The notes under the pieces are model-generated. The model saw nothing but the letters and a program-made list of their open reading frames with translations. It had not been told where the DNA came from and did not search any database. A program made the position numbers and the translations under genes. A stretch of DNA of 64,000 bases from NCBI GenBank assembly GCA_963920635.1, contig OY987308.1:5336225-5400224 (forward strand), written 5' to 3'. Of this stretch, positions 32,533 through 44,295 are shown piece by piece (the stretch's first letter is position 1; every line of letters starts with the position of its first letter). The stretch comes from Pseudeuparius sepicola (taxonomy: Eukaryota > Arthropoda > Insecta > Coleoptera > Anthribidae).

Positions 32533-34522
32533 TGCCACGTAATTTTTACGGTCAAAAGACGGGTTTATTTATTTATTTTTAAGTTAATAAACTCAAGAGG
32601 TACTTCCCGATTTTGGCCTACCCAGCTAACTCACTCCACGGCAGAGTGGCGTGGGTTAACTTACAAACAAAATAAGGGACTTATAAAATGGCGCCACCCG
32701 TTTTCTCTAACATGGCCTTAGAAACAGGAGAGTACTTTTGATGTTCAATTCAAAACGGGAAATGCAGTTATCAACAAAATAAAAAAAGGTCTATAAGTTT
32801 AACAATATGAAATAATAATTTATTTAAACAAGCAGGAATAGTAATTGCACAGCCAACAAATTATGATAAAAAAAGGGTAAATATCACAGCCTCTCAAAAA
32901 TAGAAATAATTATTATTGATCTTAAATCAAGCATTAAATGGGAAAACTCTTTATACGAATGTTAAAAATATTAATATATGGAAAAAGGGGTAGGTACGTG
33001 GTATAATATTATACTCCGCTTACAGGTTTTTGGTATCAAAACCAGAGTTACGTAATTAAATTGAGATCGTTACAGTGCGGCTCATAAAAGAACGTTAAAG
33101 AGATAATAATAATTGGAATGGACTTGCCAATTGATAGATTCTCCACCAGGCGAATCAGGCTCCACCGAAGGTGTTGCGTAATTGTCCAGTTACCAGGAGT
33201 AGCGGGTAAGGTGATGACTCTCACAAATCGCCGTCGCAGATGGTGAGTTACTCCCACGGAGTACTCCGCAACGTACTAATTATTTAAGGTAAAAGTACGA
33301 CCACGTGGTGGTTGGGACACACTGTACAAGTGGTTTGGTTTTTGTTGTACAATAAAAAAAAAAGGCCTAAAACAAAACCAAAAGGACCCGAATTAGATAC
33401 TCGCCTTGGCCCTTGGAAAAACACATCTTTAAGTGCATAACATGAATAAGGTCGCTTACCGTGGGTGGTGATGGCCTTTGATGGTTGATGATTAGGAACT
33501 CGAACCCCCTTTGTTTGTTTGCAAACTACCTTCTAAAAGAACCGACAAAATCGTCGCTGGATCACAAAATCAGAATTTGAAGGGTTTGCTAGGGGTTTCT
33601 TTAAAAATCGGCAAAAATGCCATAAGCTTAAAAATGGCTCCTCAGCCAGCAAGCGTAGGACGAAGAATGACAGAGACAGGAACAAGTCCATGTATAAAAA
33701 AAACCACCTCAAGCCAAAAACGCGGGATCACGATTTAGGTACTTTTAATGCGGAACCGGAACCATGAGTGGTACCGTGAACATGGTTTTGACATCTGAAA
33801 GTGACAGTGAAGGCTGTCATATGTCAATCAAAGTTATTGACATATAAGTTACAGCTTATTTATTTATATTTTCCATCGGTTCTGGGAAATCCTACAAGAA
33901 AATCGTGATCCATAGCATGCTTGCACAAAAGATATGTGATGATCTTAGAAAAGAAGTATGCTTTGCCAAGGTAAGCACCCAGAGGTATCCCTTTGTTTTT
34001 CTATAATTACTTAGGTATGCATAGGAGATGGCTTTTGTATGAATGTTGTATGAATTTAAGTTAAGTTGATATTACAAAAGGAGACTGCGTATATATATTT
34101 AGATAGTAATAGCTTGATATAGATATTTATCATATATATATTTTTCTAATAAAATTATGATTTGTTTTTAAGTTGACCGATGTTCGACGAGGTTCCAAGG
34201 CAGCGATAGAAAACAAGCACAGTAGGCAACCCAAACTACACTAAAACATGATTTGGATATGCAGCGCAAAGCGTCCCCAAACCGCGCCAGTGAATATTGT
34301 GAATACAACAGATGGTAAGCAAGGGCAAAATAGCAGATTTTGGAGGTATTGTTTTATTGTTTTCTCTTTCTTTCCAGATACGGATTTACTAAGGATCGGA
34401 TGGTACAATAATTATTGTAAGAATAATCTAGAATTGTAGATAATTGATTTTAAATAAATAGCCATCTGTTTATTCACTAGAAAAAGAAGATACTCTGTTT
34501 TGAAATTTTTAAATACGTTACA
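32533..34522 (-). repeat. 5' LTR of the Gypsy element
   Basis: 1990 bp, TG...CA, followed on its right by the GGTT target duplication at 34523-34526. It should contain the element's promoter on the minus strand. The right flank resumes host sequence related to 45.6-45.9 kb. Confidence 0.97.
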
Positions 34523-34526
34523 GGTT

Positions 34527-35944
34527 AACCATATACATTTATTCAATGGTGACATTTGTTGGTTATTGAAGGGCTAAAACCAAGGACAACCAGAAAGATA
34601 ACCGCGGTTAAAACCAGACGATCGCCTAAAATCGGCTTATATTGTATTTGGTATAAAAAGGTAGAAATTATAATTACTATGGGAAAAACGTAAATATGTT
34701 CTTTAAAGTAGCTCCAAAATGAATCAAACAATAGCTCCTGTTTTAGTGGAATTTTCTAAATTTTATTTTTCCAAATCTATTTCAGGTAATCGCCGCTCAA
34801 CCATATACTAAATATATCTAAATTATGGTGCCAACGAAATATGACAGGTAGAAAATGTCAGTTTGAACAAAAGGTTCCCTATAAACATGGGTTTCATTCG
34901 TAATTAAAGAGTTACAGGGTGATAAAGTAAAGGTTCAGTTTGATAAACTGATAATAAACTGAACTTGGTGCAGTCTTTTAGAAGGTGAAGTGCAACAATT
35001 TCGTAGTCTGACGGCACTTGAAACATTCTCACAAAAATTCGACTTACAACAAATGTAGTACCACTTATTTTTATTTAATTAAAAATACAAAGAAAGTGAT
35101 GGAATAAATACAACAGTTTAGGAAAACAACTAATAGACATACAGATTTCGTTTCTATTTTAATGATATGACATAAAAATATATCTATATTGATTTCTCAG
35201 AGTACAAATATTATAAGTCCGCAACATTTTGCATCGGGACAGCAACTCAGATTATCAATGCCTAGTGAAATGAAATGAAAATAAATGGTTTGCCAACAGA
35301 ACGATATAAGCTCCAACACAGAATAGAAATAGTGAAAATTAACTAAGTGAGTAAGTAAAGTTGGTTCATTGTGTATTTGGTCTGAATGAGCAAGCACCGT
35401 CACGAACAGCAATTGCGAAGCTAATGACGAAATTTGAGTGAGCCGACCAAGTTGATGTCAAGTTACCAGTCGTCGTAGACTGAGGTCAGCCAAAAACATT
35501 GCTGTTGTTGAAAGTGTTGCAGAAAACCCAACGCCAGCAATGTTTTCGGCTGACCTGACACAACGACGATGGACTGTAACTTTTTGCCCCAACTTGACCG
35601 ATTCGCTCAAATTTCGACATATCTTCACAGTTAATTGCTGCTTGCAACGCCTCATTCCGACAAAGTACAGGGTGGGTCAAATTGGACACTTTTAAAGGGA
35701 AACTCCTATCTATTTTTGACAGAGATAGACGAGAACTGATGTCGGTGTGTGAGGCTCATTTTTTATGATAAACTTAGTGGTGAAAACAACAAATCGATAT
35801 ATGTCACCGTTCTCGAAAAGTGGCCGTAACTTTTTTCGGGTTGAAAATTTCGTGTTTCTGTAAAAATATTCCTAAAGCACTTTTTACGTAGAATCCAATG
35901 CTGCTACTGCATTTTTTTCCAAATCAATGATTTGGAGATTCCAC
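34527..35944. other. Intergenic, partial copy of the 45.6-46.0 kb block and TE pieces
   Basis: 34630-34760 matches 45640-45750 and 34815-34910 matches 45775-45860. A CAGGGTG end occurs at 34915. A palindrome lies at 35461-35581. From TA|CAGGGTG at 35668 to about 35940 there is a 5'-end copy of the foldback family found at 2059-3744, cut where a LINE begins. No intact gene. Confidence 0.55.
35458..35655 (-). pseudogene. Possible transposase N-terminal fragment within a palindrome
   Basis: The frame includes HRRCVRSAENIAGV, similar to an R-S-x-R-S-x-E-N-I-A stretch I associate with the N-terminal region of some Tc1/mariner-like transposases. The second half is the inverse of the preceding DNA, so the frame is partly palindrome. 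Weak. Confidence 0.2.
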
Positions 35945-36480
35945 TAGAGGGGATTCTTTCTTTATACATGCTACCTCCAGGCAGGAGATCTGCGATGTTG
36001 TGAGTAGATTCTCATCCAAGAATTCGAGTGGTTTCGATGGTGTTTCTACTCGTCTTAAATTTGCAGTGGTCATTCCTCTATATAAAAAAGGGGATGTGAA
36101 TGAAATCGGAAACTATCGCCCAGTCAGTATGTTATCTGTGTTTGCTAAAGTGCTGGAGAGACTACTATCCAACAGGGTTGTTTCTTCTCTCGACAAGTTC
36201 AACTTCTTTGACGGGTTCCAGCATGGATTTCTCAAAAAGAAAAGCACATCCACAGCTCTTTTTACAGTGCTGCAGGGAGTGTTGGACGCTTTGGATAGAT
36301 GCGACATTGCCTGTGGAGTCATGCTCGATTTGTCCAAGGCTTGCTACTTGCGGAACAGGTCTCAACAGGTACGTTTATTGGCAAATAACCAGTATTTTGA
36401 ATCTGATATCTTGAGACTAGAACATGGAGTCCCTCAGGGAAGTGTTCTAGGACCACTCCTCTTTATAATCTACTCACCGG
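35945..36480 (+). pseudogene. LINE A reverse transcriptase, N-terminal half
   Basis: Recognisable non-LTR RT motifs: VVIPLYKKGDVNEIGNYRPV, then QHGFLKKKSTSTAL, then GVMLDLSKA, then GVPQGSVLGPLLFIIYS. Two internal deletions can be inferred, one between GFDGVSTR and FAVVIP, another between LSKA and CYLRNR, where RT normally has KAFDT and following residues. After FIIYS the sequence passes into LINE B, so the frame beyond is a fusion of two elements, not a single protein. It cannot be active. Confidence 0.82.
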
Positions 36481-36483
36481 GCT

Positions 36484-38029
36484 TAGACAAGGTTGCGACT
36501 AAGGATCTAAAGAAGCTAATTAATGTGATAGGAGACAATTTAGTTAAAATGATAAATAATATTTTGGAGACTGGAACGTTTCCAGAGGAACTAAAGACAG
36601 CAAATCAAATATCATCCCTATCCACAAGCAGGGAAAGTATGAGGACCTTAATAATTACAGGCCTATTTCACTCTTACCATCCTTCTCGAAATTAATAGAA
36701 AAAATAATTAAAATAAGAATGATAGATTTTATCAAAAAAACTATCAATTTGATGAGCATCAGTATGGCTTTCAAAAAAAAAGCAACACGCTGGGAGCAGT
36801 GACGGATCTTCTTGATTATATACTAAATGAAATAGACCAAAAAAATTATGTAGTGGCTGTTTTTGTGGATTTACAGAAGGCGTTTGACACTGTTGACATT
36901 GAACTGTTATTGAATAAAACGAGTAAAATGGGTTTTCGTGGCCGATGTGGGGATCTACTGAGGACTTATTCAGTTGGTAGGAAGCACTACACAACAGTTA
37001 ATAATTGTGACAGTGGCAAGGAGGAATTGTGTGTGGGTGTTGCTCAGGGGTCAGTGCTCGGTCCTTTGCTTTATTTGTTGTATGTTCATAGCTTAAAATA
37101 TGCTGGGCTAAAGGCAAAATATTTTATGTTTGCTGACGATACAGTTCTTGTGACCTCAGCCAAGGATAAAGAAAATCTTGAAAAGAAAATAAACTATGAT
37201 TTGGACGTATACTATAAGTGGCTCTGTTACAATAAACTAAGCATAAATGCTAAAAAAAACTGTGTACATGGTTATAAAAAATAATAGTAAGGTAAATTGT
37301 GATATTAGTGTAAAAATAGACAGCAGTAAACTTAAAGAAGTAACGGACTATAATTATCTTGGATTAAATATAAATAATAGGCTTTTGTGGAATAAGCATG
37401 TAGAAAAAATATCAAAAAAAATCTCGCCCATGATTGGTGCTATAAGGAGATGCTCACATATGTTTGACAATAAGATAAAAAAAATGTTATATAGTAGCTT
37501 TATAGAACCTCAACTGAGATATCTAATAGTATGTTGGGGCAATGCGCCAAAGTATCTACTCGATAAAATACAAAGAGTGCAAAATAAATCTGTTAAGCTT
37601 ATTTACACACTTAAGTATGATACATCGAGTGATGCTATATATAAAAATAACAGTATTATGAATGTTGGTCAATTGAAAAGGTATGAACAAATTAAATTTG
37701 TCAAATGTGTTAAGTTGGATTATATAAAAAATAATTTGAGGGCAAAACTGATGCAAACGAAAGATTATCATAATTATGTATTAAGAAATGAGTCTATGTT
37801 AAAAGAAAAGAAAAAAAAAGAAAAGAAGACGTTTATTTCCAACAGGATTACACCCAATTATAGGAAATACAAAAGAAAAAGAAATCAAACAATGTGCACT
37901 ATACATGCATACCAAAATATTATACATCAAAATAAATATATTCTAAAAAGTGATGCTGTTCAAAATAGCCTCCAGAGATTCGTGATGTATATCCCTATCT
38001 TTACACAAGCTATCAAACTCCCTACATAA
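36484..38029 (+). pseudogene. LINE B reverse transcriptase, frameshifted
   Basis: Upstream (36500-36790) different frames carry the RT start (LETGTFPEELKTA, then LNNYRPISLLPS-like). From 36799 the frame is clear: VAVFVDLQKAFDTVD, AQGSVLGPLLYLLYV and the FADD active site in YFMFADDTVLVTS. An extra A in an eight-A run near 37250-37258 shifts the frame. Translation then continues from 37247 through the thumb and C-terminal region (YNYLGLNINNRLLWNKHVEK) until LINE C interrupts. At least two frameshifts make it inactive. The family is a non-LTR RT with very A-rich codons. Confidence 0.85.
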
Positions 38030-39175
38030 AACATACACAGGACACATATACATTACATTTGTATTGATTGAGGGATTGTAAAACACTGGTGTATGACGGG
38101 ACTCACAACGCGGTACCATAAAATTAATGCTTTGCAACAGAAATGGGCAATCGATATTGTTATGTAAGATATTATATAGAAATTTTACAGCGATTAATCT
38201 CCGTCTCTCATGCAGTGAGGTCTCTCGACAACGTGACAACAGTAGATTGTGATCATAACCTCTGGGAGCATACACTAGGTCTTCTTTATACACAAGATAT
38301 TTAAGGAATCTTCGCTGTACTGATTCAATACTATTTATGTGGCAGTTGTATATGGGTGACCAGATTAAAGTGCAGGATTCCAGTCTTGAACGGACGAAAG
38401 TGTAATATAAGAGCTTTAGTGTCTGTGGATTTTCAAATAATCTGCTATTCCTTATAACAAATCCCAGTGTCCTTGCAGCTGAAGAAACCAGGTATTGAAT
38501 GTGAGGTACAAATGTAAATTTTTGGTCAAAGTAAACACCTAAATCTTTGATAATATCCAATCGATCTAAAGCAGTTACTCCAATTTTGTAACTGTAAGTT
38601 ATCGGATGTTTTACTCTTGTAAAGCTGATTACACTACACTTTCCCTCGTTAAGGGACAGTCTGTTATTGTTACACCAGTTAACGACCACGTCTATATCCC
38701 CCTGCAAAGAAACACAATCATCATGGGTTCTAATATTTTTGAAAAGTTTCAGATCATCCGCATACACCAGCTTTTCACACTCAATTAGTCCTATCAAGTC
38801 ACTAATAAATATCAGAAATAGGAGTGGACCAAGATTGGACCCCTGTGGCACCCCAGAAGTGGGAGTGAACGAGTGAGATGAGAAACCTTCTATTTCAACA
38901 AATTGTTTGCGATCGATCAAGTACGAACACAAGAAAGACACGAGATTAAGTGCTGCGCCAAACTGTTCCAATTTTGAGAGCAAAACGTAGTGATCAATCT
39001 GGTCAAAGGCCTTCTGGAAATCCGTATACACAACGTCGACTTGCCCCCTGTCATCCAAAACTTCACATATTTGTTGCGACAGGGAGGCAAGATTTGTCAA
39101 ACACGATCTTTTATTGATGAACCCGTGCTGTAAGAAATTCTTTGGTAAGGACAAAAAAGTGTCAAAGCTCTCCAT
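37943..39175 (-). CDS. LINE C reverse transcriptase (5'-truncated, frame intact)
   Basis: 410 residues in one open frame. It starts within the RT palm: HGFINKRSCLTNL, VVYTDFQKAFDQIDH, SGVPQGSNLGPLLFLIFISD, and the YADD active site in KLVYADDLKLF. The thumb follows, then a C-terminal segment with PIYNCHINSIESVQRRFLKY. The endonuclease and N-terminal RT parts are missing, so this is a 5'-truncated insertion, the usual outcome of target-primed reverse transcription. It lies antisense inside LINE B. The lack of stops suggests it is younger than A and B. It has no independent function. Confidence 0.85.
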   Translation of the reverse strand: MESFDTFLSLPKNFLQHGFINKRSCLTNLASLSQQICEVLDDRGQVDVVYTDFQKAFDQIDHYVLLSKLEQFGAALNLVSFLCSYLIDRKQFVEIEGFSSHSFTPTSGVPQGSNLGPLLFLIFISDLIGLIECEKLVYADDLKLFKNIRTHDDCVSLQGDIDVVVNWCNNNRLSLNEGKCSVISFTRVKHPITYSYKIGVTALDRLDIIKDLGVYFDQKFTFVPHIQYLVSSAARTLGFVIRNSRLFENPQTLKLLYYTFVRSRLESCTLIWSPIYNCHINSIESVQRRFLKYLVYKEDLVYAPRGYDHNLLLSRCRETSLHERRRLIAVKFLYNILHNNIDCPFLLQSINFMVPRCESRHTPVFYNPSINTNVMYMCPVYVLCREFDSLCKDRDIHHESLEAILNSITF

Positions 39176-39440
39176 TATATGGAGCTATAAATTCTTTTAA
39201 TCAGGCTCCAAAAATGATTGTAAATTTGCAAAATTAAAGAAAAATGTGTTAGAAATTAAAGCAGCACTTATTGAAAAATTAAAAGAAGAAAAATGCGAAT
39301 ATACATGCCATATACCTCAAAAAAAGTATAAGTTGTGAGAGATAGACTTAATAACTGTAGATATTAAACTTAAGTTGTAGGCCCTGGTGCCAGTTTTTTT
39401 GTGAACTGTTTTTGGGTCATAAATAAATAAATTAAAAAAA

Positions 39441-40303
39441 AAAACTTGCCTCTGTGATTAGAGATCAAAACACTCAAATTATAAATTATGCCGATGATTC
39501 GACTATCATCCTTTACAGGGCAAAAAATACAAGATGTGAATTCACTTGTTAATAACAAACTGGAGACAGCAAAGGTTTGGTTTTCCAATAATCAACTTGT
39601 ACTTAATGAGTCCAAATCCAGCTGTATTGTATTTAGGACTCACAACTCTTCAGTGCAGGTGCCTATATCAGATGGATGGAGCATCGCTGCAGTATCTCAT
39701 ACAAAGCTGCTTGGTGTTATAATTGAGGCAAATTGCAAATGGTCTCTTCATGTGGCGGAGGTGGAGAAGAGGTTGAGTCGTGTTTGTTATGCGTTAAGAA
39801 TCCTGTCAAAGACGTTTGATTCGTCAACATTGCGGACAGTTTATTTCGCCAATTTTTATAGTGTTCTGAAATATGGCATTGAGTTCTGGGGCGGATCACC
39901 AGATATCAGGAAGGTCTTTGTCTGTCAAAAGAGAGCTCTGAGGATTGTTTTTGACAGAGGAGTACATGATTCATGCAGGGGTCTTTTTCGAGATAATGGC
40001 ATTCTCACTGCTCCAGGCATTTACATTTTCGCTTGCCTGATGCTGCTTCATTCAAACAGGTCTCAGTTTCGGTCCTCCCTCTTTACGCATGGGTATGCTA
40101 CTAGGCATAAAACAAATTTTGTTGTGCCTCAGCACCACCTTAGTCTCACCGAGCGTGGTCCATATTATGCTGCGGTGAGGTTTTTTGACAGCCTGCCTGC
40201 AAATATCAAGCACAACACCAGTGCTTCGCAGTTCAGGAGGGAGGTGATCAAGCACTTGTGTAGAGTACAACCATATTCTGTGAATGAGTTTTTAAATTTT
40301 TGA
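39441..40303 (+). pseudogene. LINE A reverse transcriptase, C-terminal half
   Basis: Resumes LINE A with NYADDSTI, then KVWFSNNQLVLNESKSS, HTKLLGVIIEANCKWSLHV and a C-terminal region ending RREVIKHLCRVQPYSVNEF. It runs without stops to 40303. An apparent start at 39488 is internal to the RT active-site region, so the frame is only the rear half of the protein separated from its front by LINE B. Confidence 0.82.
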
Positions 40304-40513
40304 ATTTTTATATTTTTAAATTTTTGAATTTTTATATTTTAAATTTTAATTTTTTAATATGTAAATGTGTTCGTATTATAATGGGATGTCTATGGCATCT
40401 TTATTTTGTACTGTCTTTCTTATAAAGTGTGACCCGTTTCATACATTGCATTGTAATTTCTTTATGTTGTAATGTCTTCTGAAACTAAATAAACTTACTT
40501 ACTTATTTACTTT

Positions 40514-41149
40514 AAAGCCACGTATCCACTGAGCGAGGCTGCCTCGCGAAGCGGCCTCGTGAGGCGGCCTCGCGCTGTGGATACCTGTGCCTCGCTATAT
40601 TGCGCGGCAGCCTCGCGAGCATGCGCGGCTGCCTCGCCTCGAGCCGATTTCAGTCGGTTTTTGGTCACGATCAAAGCTAGTCGGACGCGCAGTGTGTACG
40701 TGTTTTTTATTTTACCCTGCCTCGCATGGATCAGGAAAAGTGCCTTGAGTTAGTCGAACTAATCACGTTGGCTAAGTATTCAAATTCCGTTGTTGTCATT
40801 CTAGTAAAAAATTTTATAGTCTCGTCAACAGATTCATAAGCCATAATAATATTGTCTATTACCATATTGAAGCCGTTTACGGAACATTTGTTTTACCTAC
40901 CAACGGTGCTTTCGGCGTTCTTTATTTTCCCTCTTTATAATTGTCAACGCAATAAAAGAAAAACTTGCAATAGCTTCAGGAGGAAATACCATTTTATTTC
41001 AGAGCAAACGATGGAAACTCTATTGCTGCCTCGCACGTACTGAGGGCTCACCTTGCCTCGACGTCTTGTCTTGCTCAACACAAAATATCACCACATGCGC
41101 AAACATCGGTGAGGCTGCCTCGCGAGGCCGCTTCAAATGGATCACCCTG
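40514..41149. repeat. GCCTCGC-motif-rich repeat
   Basis: GC-rich against the local background. The words GCCTCG or CCTCGC occur about ten times (for example GCTGCCTCGCG at 40540 and 41113), clustered at both ends with an A/T-richer middle. It ends at CACCCTG|TA (41149). No gene. It may be a MITE with motif-rich subterminal regions, but no clean inverted termini were found. Confidence 0.5.
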
Positions 41150-42040
41150 TATATTTTTGCATTTTTTAATAGAGCAAAAAATTACCATTCCAAAAATATA
41201 TAACAGTTAATGATTTACTTAAGCAGTTATCAATTACTAATAGCTTTTATGATTTCATGTGTATAATAATTGGAAGCGCGCCCTTTCAACAAGTAGGCTT
41301 TGGACTTGTGAGACAATATGAAACAACCCTGGAAAAATGTTTACTATTGCATTTTCCCCAGCTTGTATAAAACAGACTACCATATTCCATTTTTCATAAC
41401 TTTCAAATTTCATTGTAGGTATGTTATAAAGATTATAAATTACTCAAAACTATAAAAATCTTTACACAGCCTAAACAGCTTAACTGAAAATTTGACAGGT
41501 AACAGTAAACATTCTTTCACGGTTATTACATTGTCTCACCGTCCAAAGCCTACTTTTCGAAAGGGCGTGCTTCCAATTATTATATACATTAAATCAAAAA
41601 CATTATTAGTAATAGATAACTACTTAAGTAAATCATTAAGTGTTATAATATTTTTGGATTGGTAATTTTATGCTCTATTAAAAAATGCAAAAATATAAAG
41701 AGTGTTCCATTTAAGAAATATTTTTTTCACCGGTAACTCTTAAACTATTGACTTAAAAAATGAAGTAGCAGGACTGGATTCTACGTAAAAAAGTGCTTTC
41801 GGAATGTTTTTACAGAAACACAAAATTTTCAACCCGAAAAAAGTTACGGCTACTTTTCAAAAACGCACATTTTCGAAAAACACCCTGTAACTCAAGAACG
41901 GTGACAGATATCGATTTGCAGTTTTCGCCACTAAGCTTATCATCATAAAAAAAGAAGCCTCAGACACCGATATCAGTTTTCGTCTATCTTCGTTAAAAAT
42001 AGGAGTTTCCCTTTAGAAGTGTCCAATTTGGCCCACCCTG
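41150..42040. mobile_element. Foldback plus CACCCTG-ended element
   Basis: 41150-41710 is a palindrome (TGCATTTTTTAATAGAGC and inverse at its ends). 41711-42040 is one arm of the family seen at 2059-3744 and ends CACCCTG|TA. The second outer arm is missing. It lies directly beyond the 3' flank of the ZF1 gene in both duplicated copies. Confidence 0.7.
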
Positions 42041-42971
42041 TACACTACGAATTCTACGAACCGTCTCTGAGAAATATTCACCCCATCTGTAGTGAATTTT
42101 CACTATTTATATTCTTTGATGGAGCTTATATCGTTCTGTGTTCTTAAATCGGATAGTTATTACTTCACAATTACTGTAAAAAAAAACATCCAGTTTGACA
42201 GCAAAAAAATTGCGGGTACTTTAAAATGACACCACTTGATGGAAAACCCTCTATACATATAATGTTTATTAGTTTTTTTTGCATTATACAAAAACATTTT
42301 TTTTAATATTATTCCATAATCTACTCTATATTTAACAATATTTAGCAAAAGGGGATTTTAAGATTCGCAATAATGCGGGTTTAGTTATGCTACATCATTT
42401 ACTTACTACACATTTATACTTATATAAACGCAAACCTCATATTGTTTGTAAATGGCACTACACTCTGTCTGTCTTTAGAAAATTTTCATTCTTGACTTGT
42501 GGTTTATCTTTTAATTGGATAAATCACAATAATCGTTCAGAATTAAGCATTCTTCCTCAGTGTCAGCATTTTGCTCTTCAGATGCAAATTCGTATATCGA
42601 TATGGGTTTTATGCTAACATATAACTCACGTTTTTTCCCGATGTCCTTTGAACTCAAAGTATTATCGTGCTCCTCAATAACATGCTTTCTCAGGAAGGAA
42701 ATTTTCCTAGTTGAAAATAAACACTTCTTGCACATAAAAACTGGCTTCCTACGTATTTTCTTCACATGGGCCATCTCATGTCTCTTAACACAGGCAGGGA
42801 CATACGAACTATAATCGCAATTGGAGCACGTGTATAGTTTGCACGAAGGGTCATTGTGAACCTCAGCTCGGTGCTTTCGAAAGACCATGACACTATTAAC
42901 CTTGAAAGAACACTTTTTGCAACTGTATTTAAAGCCTCCGTCGTGTATCACTTTAACATGTTTATTCAAAT
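42041..42971. repeat. Inverted segmental duplication, copy 2 (partner 1029-2058)
   Basis: Covers the end of the ZF1 gene and its 3' flank. This copy still has the CACCCTG end of the neighbouring element, which copy 1 has lost. Confidence 0.8.
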
Positions 42972-44284
42972 CTGATTTTGAAAAAGTACTGTACTGACAA
43001 TGCGGACATTTGAAAGGTTCCACGTCTTTGACCTTGTGTTTCTTTGAGAGGTGTGCTGTAAATGTCAATTGGCCTTGGCAAGAATACTCACAGATTTTGC
43101 AATTAAATCTTGGTTTGGGGGCATGAACTCTCTTTTCATGTTTTTTCACATTACGCTCATAAAATGAAGTGAAGCTGCACTTGGGACACTTGTGCGGTTT
43201 GCAAGAGTCATTGTGGACCTCAGCTTGGTGCTTTAGTAAGGCTAGTTTATTATTTACTCTGAATGAACACTGTTTGCAACTGAAGTTTTTCTGGTGTATC
43301 AATCTTATATGGGTCTCAAGACTTTGCTTTAAAAATGTATGATATTGACACTGCAGACATTTTAAGGGTTCCACATCTTTGACATCATGTTTGTTGTAGA
43401 GATGTGCTCTCAATGTTGGTTGAGTCTTGCATGAATACTCGCAAAATTGACAACTAAACTTGAGTTTGCGTATATGAAATTGTCTTTCGTGTATTTTGAT
43501 TCTGAGCATGTTAAATGAACTGAAGTCACACTTAGGGCACTTGTGTGGTTTACACGAAAAGTCATTGTGAATCTCAGCTTGATGCTTTAGCAAGGCTGGT
43601 TCCTTATTTACTCGGAATGGACATTGTTGACAACTGAAGTTTTTCTGGTGTATCAATCTTATATGGGTCTCAAGACTTTGCTTTAAAAATGTATGATATT
43701 GACAGTGCAGACATTTTAAGGGTTCCACATCCTTGATATTGTGTTCGTTGTAGAGGTGCGCTCTCAATGTTGGTTGAGACTTGCATGAATACTCGCAAAA
43801 TTGGCAACTAAACTTGAGTTTGAGAACATGAACTCTTTTTTTATGTTGGTAGATAGAATTCTTGTAAAATGAACTGAAGTCACACTTCGGGCACTTGTGT
43901 GGTTTGCACGAGGAGTCATTGTGAATCTCTGCTCGGTGCTTGAGTAAGGCCGGTTCAGTATTCACTTTGAATGAACACTGTTGGCAATTGAAGTTTTTCT
44001 CGTGTCTCATTCTCACATGACTTTTAAGGCTACTCGTATAAAATGTACGAAATGGACATTGCTCACAGTTTACTAACTGATCGCATTTGACTTCATGTTT
44101 CTTATAGAGGTGTGATTTGTACCTTTGTCGATCCTTGCAAAAGAACTCACAAAATTTGCAGCTAAACTTCATTTTATGAGCATAAATTCTTTCTTTGTAT
44201 TGTTTGACTTCGCACTTCTTGACTGAATTGTCGTCACAATTTGGACCTCTAGCATCGGCATCTCGAATCTCACCATTGAAGTCA
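42511..44284 (-). CDS. ZF1 C2H2 zinc-finger protein, last exon (17 fingers)
   Basis: The exon starts after TTCTGTTGCAG (44285-44295) with one base completing a split codon, then DFNGEIRDADARGPNCDDNS. It encodes about 590 residues. I count 17 C2H2 fingers (C-x2-C-x12-H-x3/4-H). Sixteen are arranged as four repeats of the same four-finger unit (EYSCK, QYHTF, SFRVN, DFSSF types, about 110 residues per unit) plus one final finger FMCKKCLFSTRKISFLRKH. Linkers are not the TGEKP type. An acidic tail ends LILNDYCDLSN. The frame stays open a little upstream into the intron, which is not coding. Upstream exons and any N-terminal domain are not identified. Likely a nuclear DNA-binding protein; target unknown. 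All Cys/His ligands that I checked are intact, so this is the best ZF1 gene here. Confidence 0.88.
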
Positions 44285-44295
44285 CTGCAACAGAA

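Larger units (their letters stand above)
23935..34522 (-). mobile_element. Full-length Ty3/Gypsy LTR retrotransposon
   Basis: 10588 bp on the minus strand: 5' LTR at 32533-34522, 3' LTR at 23935-25924. Both are exactly 1990 bp, begin TG and end CA on the plus strand. I find only about six substitutions between them, so they are at least about 99.7% identical and the insertion is young. The 4-bp target duplication GGTT lies at 23931-23934 and 34523-34526. Order on the minus strand: primer-binding site, leader, an N-terminal gag frame, gag with zinc knuckle, pol (protease, RT, RNase H, integrase), polypurine tract. There is no env between pol and the 3' LTR (only about 150 bp). Confidence 0.97.
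36481..39440 (+). mobile_element. LINE B inserted in LINE A, itself carrying LINE C
   Basis: RT coding runs from about 36481 to 37940. The 3' part resumes at about 39184 and ends in an A run at 39432-39443 before LINE A resumes. The interval 37943-39183 belongs to LINE C in opposite orientation. Exact boundaries and target duplications could not be fixed. Confidence 0.75.
35945..40513 (+). mobile_element. LINE A, internally deleted and split by LINE B
   Basis: Reverse-transcriptase coding sequence begins near 35945, breaks at about 36480 and resumes near 39441 in the part encoding NYADDST. It ends in AAATAAACTTACTTACTTATT at about 40513. The 3' end with a short TTAC repeat is typical of some LINEs. 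The clade (Jockey or CR1-like) is not certain. Confidence 0.8.

Noticed and set aside
36000..36695. A single 231-residue reverse transcriptase
   Set aside because: The frame fuses LINE A (to about 36480) to LINE B by chance; they are separate elements.
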